DNA of 7,640 nt, taken from positions 1 to 7,640 of the forward strand of contig JAOUNC010000130.1 of the NCBI GenBank assembly GCA_029881175.1. The letters run 5' to 3'. Positions 1 to 5,100 of the stretch are shown piece by piece. Position 1 is the stretch's first letter. The number at the start of each line of letters is the position of its first letter. Both the position numbers and the translations under genes were made by a program. Under the pieces are notes generated by a model that was given only the letters and a program-made list of their open reading frames with translations, was not told where the DNA came from and searched no databases. The DNA is from Nitrospirota bacterium. GTDB lineage: Bacteria; Nitrospirota; Nitrospiria; Nitrospirales; UBA8639.

Positions 1-171
1 ATTCTCTACCGTCCCATGCCATTCCACCCCGCCATAGAGCCCGCGGCTGGCCAGACTCACCCCAAACACCACTCCCAAGGGAAGCAGGAAGAACATGAAC
101 AAAAAAAGACCCGCTGCCCAGAATGAAGAGGAAACCGGCAGAGGGAACGCATGAGAAGAATAATGTCTCAC
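1..171 (-). CDS. ABC transporter permease, PotB-like (N-terminal part, runs off left edge)
   Basis: The first 57 codons of an integral-membrane permease are seen; the rest lies beyond the left edge. The frame opens with GTG at 171-169, since a TGA (186-184) lies five codons upstream in the same frame and no ATG occurs before the membrane segment. After a short hydrophilic N-terminus (MRHYSSHAFPLPVSSS) there is one hydrophobic helix at about residues 17-40 (core FWAAGLFLFMFFLLPLGVVF). It is followed by a periplasmic-type stretch ending GTVEN, which resembles the 'T-x-E-N-Y' region after the first helix of PotB/PotC-type binding-protein-dependent permeases. It begins 21 bases after the ATPase stop, so the two are co-transcribed. 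No clear ribosome binding site precedes the GTG, so translation may be coupled to the ATPase gene. The substrate cannot be told from this fragment. Confidence 0.75.
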   Translation of the reverse strand, partial: MRHYSSHAFPLPVSSSFWAAGLFLFMFFLLPLGVVFGVSLASRGLYGGVEWHGTVEN

Positions 172-192
172 AAGAATGGCGAATCAACGAGG

Positions 193-1278
193 TTACGGGA
201 CAAGAGCTAATCCCTCATGAACGGCCCATTGAAGATAGACAGCCTGGCCAATAGCCAACGGGCCAATGTGAGTCTCACCAATTGGCACACGAGCCGTCCA
301 CACGGCTTCGTTCCGCAAGCGAAACTGATAGGCCATTTCATGGCCATGGAACATGATATGGTGAACAACGGCGGGTAGTGTATTGTCATATCCTTTATCG
401 GGCACATCTAGGGAAATATGCAGCCGTTCCGGACGTACCATCATCGTGACCGGTCCATGAGCGCCCCCTCCTGACGGACAACGCGCCATCAACGTCGGAA
501 ACGCCTCATGTTCAATCCAACAAACATTATTCTCCGAATGAGTCATGGTTCCTGATAGCGAATTGGAAAGCCCAATAAACCGAGCCACCGTTGAGGAGAT
601 CGGCTGGTCATACACCTCTTGAGGTGTCCCCACCTGTAGAAGCTTCCCTGCATTCATCACGGCGATGCGATCGGAGAGCGTCAGCGCTTCATCCTGTTGA
701 TGCGTCACACAAATAAAGGTAGCATTGACTTCTTGCTGCAATCGTTTGAGTTCCCCCTGCATCTCCTGTCGTAACTGCTGATCCAAGGCAGCTAATGGCT
801 CATCCAGCAACACAACCACAGGGCGGTTCACCAGGGCACGGGCCAGAGCGACACGCTGCTGCTCGCCTCCTGAGAGTTGGGCAGGGAATCGTTGCGATTT
901 CCCATCCAAGCGCACGAGCGCCACCATTCGCTCAACCGCCTGCTGAATATCGCGCCCCGCCTCCGGTCGCATTCTTAAACCAAAGGCGATATTGTCAAAC
1001 ACGTTCATATGGGGGAACAAGGCATAATGCTGAAAAACCATATTCACCGGACGGACATGAGGAGGATCAGCATTGACCACACGCTGTTGAATCATGATTG
1101 TCCCGGAATCCGGAAAATCTAATCCCGCAATCATCCGCAGGATCGTCGTTTTCCCGGACCCACTCGGCCCCAGAATCGAAAAAAACTCGCCACTTCTCAT
1201 ACTTAACGACACATCATCAACCGCGACCATTTGGCCGTGCGTCTTCCTCACATGCTCAAGCACAACCGTGGCGTTCAT
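193..1278 (-). CDS. potA: ABC importer ATP-binding protein, PotA/FbpC/CysA family (polyamine-type)
   Basis: This 361-residue cytoplasmic ATPase powers a binding-protein-dependent importer. All nucleotide-binding motifs are intact: Walker A GPSGSGKTT at 37-45, Q-loop Gln83, signature LSGGEQQR at 135-142, Walker B VVVLLDEP at 154-161 with catalytic Glu160, D-loop ALD at 164-166 and switch His193 (VTHQQDEA). Residues from about 235 to the end form the C-terminal TOBE-type domain (MMVRPERLHIS near 277), as in PotA, FbpC and CysA. Length and the LFPHMNVFDNIAFGLRMR segment fit the MalK/PotA superfamily, and the PotB-like permease next to it makes a spermidine/putrescine-type system most likely. Iron, sulfate or another small organic substrate cannot be excluded. 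ATG at 1278 is the first plausible start, with only a weak AGGG upstream. A good sigma-70-type promoter lies about 55-85 bases upstream. Confidence 0.9.
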   Translation of the reverse strand: MNATVVLEHVRKTHGQMVAVDDVSLSMRSGEFFSILGPSGSGKTTILRMIAGLDFPDSGTIMIQQRVVNADPPHVRPVNMVFQHYALFPHMNVFDNIAFGLRMRPEAGRDIQQAVERMVALVRLDGKSQRFPAQLSGGEQQRVALARALVNRPVVVLLDEPLAALDQQLRQEMQGELKRLQQEVNATFICVTHQQDEALTLSDRIAVMNAGKLLQVGTPQEVYDQPISSTVARFIGLSNSLSGTMTHSENNVCWIEHEAFPTLMARCPSGGGAHGPVTMMVRPERLHISLDVPDKGYDNTLPAVVHHIMFHGHEMAYQFRLRNEAVWTARVPIGETHIGPLAIGQAVYLQWAVHEGLALVP

Positions 1279-1332
1279 CGGGGGTAGATCCCTTTTTCCG
1301 GGGTGTAGAAAAATCGAATGGAATCGGGGAGG

Positions 1333-1362
1333 ATTTTAGGGAGGGATGAAAAAGGAAGTCAA
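1333..1362 (-). promoter_or_regulatory. Sigma-70-type promoter of the ABC transporter operon
   Basis: Reading the minus strand, TTGACT (-35, 1362-1357) and TAAAAT (-10, 1338-1333) are separated by 18 bases, each one mismatch from consensus. Transcription would start near 1326, giving a leader of about 48 bases before the ATPase ATG at 1278. This places the ABC operon under its own promoter, independent of the STAS/HEAT cluster upstream. Confidence 0.6.
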
Positions 1363-1457
1363 TGCAAGAAATGCCCGCCGAGAGGCCGCTTGAGAGAAAC
1401 GCCCAACTGCTCAGCCAACCTCACGGGGAAGATCGGCCCAATATAGCCAAAAAAGCC

Positions 1458-1691
1458 CTACCCGTTCTTTACACTCATTCGCATTAGCGATTGTAACGCG
1501 GCTTCTTGAACCGTCGAGCAAGGATCTTGAAGGGCAGTTGTCAAGGCTTCAAGTGCTACCCGTTGATCAGAAACGCGAGCCGTGTCGCCACCAAGCTGGA
1601 TAGCAGCATCAAAACGGGTATCTGGATCTTGATGAAACAATAGCTCACGCGAAGACCCTTCGTTATTCTTGGGACCAGTTTTGATATACAT
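1458..1691 (-). CDS. Small HEAT-repeat-like protein
   Basis: A 77-residue soluble protein. Two helix-pair segments are visible: DPDTRFDAAIQLGGD at about 22-36, and RVALEALTTALQDP followed by STVQEAALQSLMRM at about 44-72. The pattern of Asp-Pro turns, Arg/Ala-rich helices and 'V-x-x-A-A-L-x-x-L' is that of HEAT/PBS-lyase-type repeats, which normally mediate protein-protein contact. ATG at 1691 is preferred over the in-frame GTG just before it (1694), because GGAG lies 7 bases before the ATG but only 4 before the GTG. It follows the second STAS gene by about 80 bases on the same strand, so it is probably the third gene of that cluster. No enzyme motif or membrane segment is seen. The specific role is unknown; an adaptor in the STAS-linked pathway is only inference. 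Confidence 0.7.
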   Translation of the reverse strand: MYIKTGPKNNEGSSRELLFHQDPDTRFDAAIQLGGDTARVSDQRVALEALTTALQDPCSTVQEAALQSLMRMSVKNG

Positions 1692-1771
1692 CACTCTTCT
1701 CCTCTACTTATTAAGGTTCAACGTCCTTGACCGTTCAAGAAACAAATCGGGCATTCGAATAGATAAGACGG

Positions 1772-2188
1772 TCATGAGGTCATCCTCCCCAATAAACCAG
1801 CCGGCACAGCCTCGGAATGAAGAGACGAGGGTTCCATGACTCCAGTTTCCCGAGCCAGCACCTCCTCCATTGAATCATAAAGAGGCACAAGCTTGGGGAA
1901 ATTGACAAACTCCAACAATTCACGAACCATGGGTCGTGGGCTGACCATACTCAGACGAATTTTTTGTCGAGAAAGATGGTGATACGTCAAAAACAACTTT
2001 CCCAATCCACGACTATCAATCCTTGTGAGCGCTTGTAGATTGAGGAGAATGTGCCGACCTTGAGCTTTCTGGGCCTGAAACACAGCTGACTCTAGTGCAT
2101 GTTCAGTTTCTGCATCATCTAAACATGCGCCAAGGGTAATCACATACATATTCGAATCCTGTGTGGGTTGTATCGTTCCGCCGTTCAT
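1772..2188 (-). CDS. STAS-domain protein (anti-anti-sigma factor-like), second of a tandem pair
   Basis: A single STAS domain of the SpoIIAA/RsbV/anti-sigma-factor-antagonist type, cytoplasmic, with a short C-terminal tail. Strand 1 is YVITLGACLDD; the HILLNLQALTRIDSRGLGKLF segment carries the Asp-Ser pair whose serine is phosphorylated by a cognate kinase in RsbV and SpoIIAA (Ser59 counting from the ATG at 2188). It is followed by the helix and the strand IRLSMVSPRPMVRELLEFVN. The start is uncertain. A TTG at 2218 gives 148 residues with a poor ribosome site. ATG 2188 gives 138. ATG 2149, with AGGA 7 bases upstream, gives 125 and would begin right at strand 1. It is clearly homologous along its whole domain to the STAS gene about 70 bases upstream, indicating local duplication. 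No anti-sigma kinase, phosphatase or sigma factor is in the window, so its partner is unknown. Confidence 0.85.
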   Translation of the reverse strand: MNGGTIQPTQDSNMYVITLGACLDDAETEHALESAVFQAQKAQGRHILLNLQALTRIDSRGLGKLFLTYHHLSRQKIRLSMVSPRPMVRELLEFVNFPKLVPLYDSMEEVLARETGVMEPSSLHSEAVPAGLLGRMTS

Positions 2189-2257
2189 TGCTGGCCAATC
2201 TTTTCGGTTTTTCTCCAAACCAACTTAAGAGACGACCCGCTTGTCACCACAACATCG

Positions 2258-2590
2258 CTAAGCAACTGACCGCACCGGTGTCTTGCGTTGCGTAATGGGA
2301 ATGACCGAGGCCAAATTCACAACATGGAGGATTGCTTCAACCGAAGCCCTGGGATTCATCACCGACAATGCCACATTTTTCTTTCGTAACGCGTAATACA
2401 GCAACAATAATTTGCCAATACCCGCGCTATCAAGTGAGGATACTTTGGAAAAATCAAAAATCACATGTTTACAAGACCGGCTTTCTATTTCGGCCAAGGC
2501 TGTTTCCACGGGTACACGAGCCGTCTTATCAAACCGCCCTGATAACAATAATATGAGCACCTCTTTGTCCCACCGTCCCATGACGAGCAT
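2258..2590 (-). CDS. STAS-domain protein (anti-anti-sigma factor-like), first of a tandem pair
   Basis: This 110-residue protein is essentially a lone STAS domain: strand 1 EVLILLLSGRFDK at about 10-22, helix 1 ARVPVETALAEIES, then HVIFDFSKVSSLDSAGIGK with the phosphorylatable-type Asp54-Ser55 followed by Ala-Gly, then KKNVALSVMNPRASVEAILH. Length and layout match RsbV/SpoIIAA antagonists, which bind an anti-sigma kinase when unphosphorylated. In other systems such domains act in partner-switching control of sigma factors, chemosensory-like or secretion pathways. The start chosen is ATG 2590: the strong GGGAGGGA site (2604-2597) lies 8 bases before it but only 2 bases before the upstream ATG at 2596. 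It is the first gene behind the sigma-54 promoter at 2674-2689 and lies a few dozen bases before its paralogue. Confidence 0.88.
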   Translation of the reverse strand: MLVMGRWDKEVLILLLSGRFDKTARVPVETALAEIESRSCKHVIFDFSKVSSLDSAGIGKLLLLYYALRKKNVALSVMNPRASVEAILHVVNLASVIPITQRKTPVRSVA

Positions 2591-2642
2591 GAGCATTCCC
2601 TCCCTGTATGTTCAAAAACATTCCCACATTTCCTAAAACTTT

Positions 2643-2655
2643 TGGCTCCGAGCCA
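2643..2655. repeat. Perfect 6-bp inverted repeat in the early leader of the STAS cluster
   Basis: TGGCTC-C-GAGCCA is a perfect odd palindrome, lying about 9 to 21 bases downstream of the predicted sigma-54 start. With a one-base centre it would make a poor RNA hairpin, so a protein-binding operator in the initially transcribed region is more natural. The function is inferred only from position and symmetry. Confidence 0.4.
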
Positions 2656-2673
2656 CCCCTCGACCATACCTTC

Positions 2674-2689
2674 AGCAACCTATGTGCCA
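2674..2689 (-). promoter_or_regulatory. Sigma-54 (RpoN) -24/-12 promoter of the STAS/STAS/HEAT cluster
   Basis: On the minus strand the sequence is TGGCACATAGGTTGCT, a full match to the classical TGGCAC-N5-TTGCW pattern with the invariant GG and GC exactly 10 bases apart. GC (-12) is at 2676-2675, so transcription should begin near 2664. That leaves a leader of about 74 bases before the first STAS start. No competing sigma-70 hexamers of similar quality were seen between here and the gene. Sigma-54 promoters require an AAA+ activator bound upstream; none is encoded in the window. Confidence 0.7.
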
Positions 2690-2956
2690 TCTGTTTGACC
2701 ATCAAATACCTGTCTAAGACGGAGCCAACTCATGAAGGAAACCAACAGAATTCCCATCGGCAATGGTCACAAAACAGGGTCTCCCCATGAACAGGAATTC
2801 TATCTCTAACCATGCAGACCTTGCCCTCTAGGAAAAAACGTTCTGTGCAAACGGGAAAGTCCAGCGAATAAGAAATGCCTCAACAGTCAGCGGGCGACAC
2901 TCAAGTCGAGACATGGGATAGGAAAATACGAGGGGGAAGAGGAAGGGAAGAACATT
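2690..2956. other. Intergenic region between the STAS cluster and tRNA-Leu
   Basis: Together with 2591-2689 this is more than 300 bases without a credible gene. Short open frames exist on the plus strand but lack homology-like composition and ribosome sites. Apart from the sigma-54 promoter region and its candidate upstream sites I see nothing else. In particular, there is no clear hairpin-plus-T terminator directly after the tRNA on the minus strand, only a pyrimidine-rich run near 2925-2950. Confidence 0.5.
2747..2801. promoter_or_regulatory. Possible enhancer (UAS) pair upstream of the sigma-54 promoter
   Basis: AGAATTCC (2747-2754) and its exact reverse complement GGAATTCT (2794-2801) are 47 bases apart centre to centre. 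They lie at roughly -87 and -134 from the predicted transcription start. This is the usual distance for sites of sigma-54 activators. Eight-base repeats can occur by chance and each core contains the self-complementary GAATTC, so this is a suggestion rather than an identified site. Confidence 0.25.
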
Positions 2957-3045
2957 TGGTGCCGGAGACCGGACTTGAACCGGTACGGGCTGTTAAGCCC
3001 GAGGGATTTTAAGTCCCTTGCGTCTGCCTGTTCCGCCACTCCGGC
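2957..3045 (-). tRNA. tRNA-Leu (anticodon UAA)
   Basis: On the minus strand an 89-nucleotide class II tRNA folds cleanly. The acceptor stem is GCCGGAG/CTCCGGC with discriminator A and an encoded CCA (2959-2957). The anticodon stem GGGA/TCCC encloses the loop CTTAAAA with anticodon TAA. A long variable arm (CGGGCTTAACAGCCCG) marks it as Leu-type, and the T-arm is CCGGTTCAAGTCCGG. It reads UUA and, by wobble, UUG codons. It is a single-gene unit with its own promoter, separated from the lipoprotein gene upstream by a strong terminator. Confidence 0.97.
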
Positions 3046-3066
3046 ATGGTCCAGGTAACCGCGCTG

Positions 3067-3095
3067 ACTGTACCACTCCGTCTAAAGCGGTGCAA
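3067..3095 (-). promoter_or_regulatory. Sigma-70 promoter of tRNA-Leu with AT-rich UP element
   Basis: Minus strand TTGCAC (-35, 3095-3090), 17-base spacer, TACAGT (-10, 3072-3067). The start near 3060 gives a leader of about 15 bases to the tRNA 5' end, typical of stable RNA genes. Immediately upstream of the -35, about 3096-3119 is almost pure A/T (TTTTTTAAAAATATTTGAAA), the composition expected of an UP element bound by the RNA polymerase alpha subunit. Confidence 0.7.
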
Positions 3096-3187
3096 GATTT
3101 TTCAAATATTTTTAAAAAACTCACAAGGGAGGCATGATGCTGACAATCTAAAGAAAAATTACTCACAGTCCCAGTAACCCTTCTATC

Positions 3188-3222
3188 AAAAAAAAGGATG
3201 CGAATATTCGCATCCTTTTTTT
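3188..3222. terminator. Bidirectional Rho-independent terminator (perfect palindrome)
   Basis: A 10-bp perfect arm, GGATGCGAAT/ATTCGCATCC, is flanked by eight A on one side and seven T on the other, so both strands give a hairpin followed by a U-run. On the minus strand it lies about 47 bases after the stop of the lipoprotein gene and must be its terminator, insulating the tRNA-Leu unit. There is no plus-strand gene immediately before it, so the reverse direction may only block antisense transcription. Confidence 0.92.
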
Positions 3223-3269
3223 CTTCATGAGCCCCCGCATAGGGACCACCATGCGCGGTATAGGAGAGC

Positions 3270-4418
3270 CTAGGACTGATTCACCCGAACAACCATATGG
3301 TTGCGTCGATTTTCTTGAAAACAAGCCTCATTGTCATTTTGACAGAACGGGCGTTCTTTCCCATACGAAACAATCTTGATTCGATGGGCTTGGATACCTA
3401 AATTGATTAAATAATCACGTGCCGCTTCTGCTCGTTTTTGCCCAAGAACAAGATTGTAGTCTTGGGTTCCCCGCTGATCACAATGACCTTCAATCGTCAA
3501 GGCTTTTTCTGGATTCGCATGCAGCCATCGCGCATCTTCTTCAAGATACCGGGCCCCTTCGGGTGAAATGCTCCAACTGTCAAAGGCAAAATAAATATCC
3601 TGCACATGACCTTCAGGCCCACCACTTATATTAATCGGGAGAGGTCCCCCACTTTCCCCATCTTTTCCCATGGAATGAGAAGGTTGTTGAGCCTTAGCTT
3701 GCACAATACTCATATCAGGATTGACATATTCTGGTCGAGGCCCCCCATTTTCATTTAAATACGCTCGCGCCCAATTTTCCGGGTTCGCCTCCATCGAGGA
3801 GGCGCTCCCATGACCAAACCCATCAACCGCTCCATAGTTAGGGCCACTTCCTGGAACACCCTCATAATTTTGTCCGTAGTGCGCGAGTTCACCGCTTCCA
3901 CTAGGACTTGATGAACCGGTTTTGGAAGGATCGCCATAAAATTCTTGGCTACTGTTTCCTCCACGTAAGTACGCATTGGCCCATGCTTCTGGATCTGGAT
4001 TACTTGGATTGGCCGACCCGCTCCCAAACCCCGTCACTGCCCCATGGTTAGGACCTGAACCATCAACTCCGCCATATTGCTGGCCATAATTTGCCGCACT
4101 ACCTGGAACAGAGGAGGTGCCATCCGTCACTGCAGTCGTTCTTCCATCAGAAGACGAACCTTCTACTCCTTGTTGTCCTGGCCGAGGACTAGCATTTCCA
4201 TTCACCGTTCCTCCAAAAATAGGTGTCCCGTCGGGATTTCGGCCTGTAACTGAGTAGGTATTATCTCCAGACCCACTCATTTCACCTTCAGATGAGGCCA
4301 TCCCGTCCCCCTCTGAATTTGCCCCATACTTCACGGAATGCCCACTACACCCTGAGGCCATGAATACCCCCAACAGGATAGCAAGAAAAAGCCTATTGTT
4401 GTTATGACTCCCGAACAT
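3270..4418 (-). CDS. Pal/OmpA-family peptidoglycan-associated lipoprotein with long repetitive linker
   Basis: A 382-residue outer-membrane lipoprotein. Residues 1-23 are a lipoprotein signal (NNNR, then LFLAILLGVFM, lipobox ASGC) with acylated Cys24. Residues 25 to about 265 are a low-complexity Gly/Ser/Asn/Pro-rich linker. It holds two copies of a 41-residue unit (111-151 and 181-221, exactly 70 residues apart) of form YGQxYxGVxGSGPNxGAVxGF, ending PExWAxAYL. Residues 270-380 are the OmpA-C peptidoglycan-binding domain: IYFAFDSWSI, then IEGHCDQRG and YNLVLGQKRA, with Asp314 and Arg329 at the positions that bind diaminopimelate in OmpA homologues, and RIKIVSYGKERP. Cys359 and Cys366 probably form the disulfide seen in many Pal proteins outside the enterics. 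Typical Pal is under 200 residues, so the linker doubles it. A strong AGGAGG lies 5 bases before ATG 4418. No tol genes are adjacent, so membership of the Tol-Pal complex is unproven. Confidence 0.92.
   Translation of the reverse strand: MFGSHNNNRLFLAILLGVFMASGCSGHSVKYGANSEGDGMASSEGEMSGSGDNTYSVTGRNPDGTPIFGGTVNGNASPRPGQQGVEGSSSDGRTTAVTDGTSSVPGSAANYGQQYGGVDGSGPNHGAVTGFGSGSANPSNPDPEAWANAYLRGGNSSQEFYGDPSKTGSSSPSGSGELAHYGQNYEGVPGSGPNYGAVDGFGHGSASSMEANPENWARAYLNENGGPRPEYVNPDMSIVQAKAQQPSHSMGKDGESGGPLPINISGGPEGHVQDIYFAFDSWSISPEGARYLEEDARWLHANPEKALTIEGHCDQRGTQDYNLVLGQKRAEAARDYLINLGIQAHRIKIVSYGKERPFCQNDNEACFQENRRNHMVVRVNQS
3756..3878 (-). repeat. Second copy of the intragenic 41-residue repeat
   Basis: Encodes residues 181-221 of the lipoprotein. 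It starts YGQNYEGVPGSGPNYGAV and ends ENWARAYL, and is homologous to the copy at 3966-4088 with a 210-base offset. The two are diverged, so this is an old duplication, not an assembly artefact. Confidence 0.85.
3966..4088 (-). repeat. First copy of the intragenic 41-residue repeat
   Basis: Encodes residues 111-151, from YGQQYGGVDGSGPNHGAV to EAWANAYL. The conserved aromatic, Gly and terminal WAxAYL positions shared with the second copy suggest a short structured module, not a purely disordered spacer. Confidence 0.85.
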
Positions 4419-4898
4419 GAGATCCTCCTGGTATAAGGGTTACTGAGTTCATTCGCGGCTTAGTGACTTTCAACACCCTTTGTCGCAATCCTAGACCCTA
4501 TAGATTGTTCCAATAAATGGATTCTCATCCATCGAATCGATGAAAAAGGCCTACAATGAACTTATCGGCAGCCTTGCCCAATACTTAATGACTCAACACA
4601 AAACAACAGAATACATCGAGACATTCTCAATCAACTGTCAACCGATAGAGCTTCCAGCCCCAATTGTTCAAAGGTCCGTTTTTCTATCTATATAGTGAAC
4701 AGCCTAAAGGTCAAAGCCTAGCCAACTGTCCCACTCTGGATGAAGCATTTTGAATGAGGGTCGGGGAACGATGCCACACTCGATCTTGAGATCAAAATAG
4801 AGTCCTATTCCCATTTGAACAGAGTAATGGAGGAAAAGGGAGAAACCCTTCTAAAATCCTAAAAACGACAGTTGCTGTGGTAGAAACGCCGCCCAAGT

Positions 4899-4992
4899 TT
4901 CGACAAGCACAGCACGAACGGTTTTTGGCGCATTCACCAAAATGGTGAAGAGTCCGTTCGCCCTGAGCAGCCTGCGGAGTGGGCGTGTCGAA
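4899..4992. repeat. REP/BIME-like composite inverted repeat
   Basis: The left arm (4899-4921) read on the minus strand is CCGTTCGTGCTGTGCTTGTC then GAA. The right arm (4954-4992) read on the plus strand starts CCGTTCGCCCTGAGC and ends TGTCGAA. Both resemble the widespread extragenic REP consensus TTCGCCCTGAGCTTGTCGAA, the left with three differences in those 20 bases. The right arm carries about 16 extra bases (4969-4985) in the middle. Between the arms sits a perfect 7-bp hairpin, TTCACCA-AAA-TGGTGAA (4933-4949). Two REP units in inverted orientation form a BIME; such units are mobilised by RAYT (REP-associated tyrosine transposase) enzymes, none of which is encoded here. Confidence 0.65.
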
Positions 4993-5027
4993 GGGTTCCG
5001 ACCCTGCCAACTGCCATTCCCAGGATA

Positions 5028-5051
5028 ATCCCCGCCTTGGAAGGCGGGGAT
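5028..5051. terminator. Strong GC-rich hairpin downstream of the epimerase gene
   Basis: ATCCCCGCCTT and AAGGCGGGGAT pair over 11 bases around a central GG. On the minus strand it lies about 50 bases after the epimerase stop, so it may terminate that transcript or stabilise its 3' end. It is followed only by TTATCC rather than a T-run, so intrinsic termination is not assured. It adjoins the REP-like element and could equally be part of that repeat cluster. Confidence 0.5.
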
Positions 5052-5100
5052 CATTCGTACCCCGGGGAAAATAGACGATACAAAGATGGACCGGGAAGGG

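Larger units (their letters stand above)
4419..5100. other. Large intergenic region with several palindromes, no credible gene
   Basis: This 680-base stretch carries no frame with a start, ribosome site and protein-like composition on either strand. Its left part (4419-4800) includes two overlapping palindromes: ATGGAT-TCTC-ATCCAT at 4517-4532 and CATCGA-A-TCGATG at 4530-4542. Its right part holds the REP-like element and the GC-rich hairpin listed separately. No promoter of good quality for the lipoprotein gene could be picked out upstream of 4429. Confidence 0.6.

Noticed and set aside
1441..1460. Terminator after the HEAT-like gene
   Set aside because: A six-T run occurs on the minus strand but no true inverted repeat precedes it: the arms TAGGGC and TGGCTA are not complementary.
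1710..1738. Possible internal promoter (TTGAAC-17-CTTAAT) before the HEAT-like gene
   Set aside because: Both hexamers match consensus at only four of six positions; co-transcription with the STAS genes is simpler.
2608..2790. 60-codon plus-strand open frame upstream of the STAS cluster
   Set aside because: No ribosome site, no protein-like pattern, and it lies across the sigma-54 promoter and its upstream region.
3755..4027. 90-codon frame inside the lipoprotein gene
   Set aside because: Shadow of the real gene in another frame, created by its repetitive composition.
4551..4605. Possible sigma-70 promoter for the lipoprotein gene (minus-strand TTGTTT and TATTGG, 17 apart)
   Set aside because: Too weak, and would leave a leader of about 140 bases; no better pair was found, so the promoter is left unassigned.
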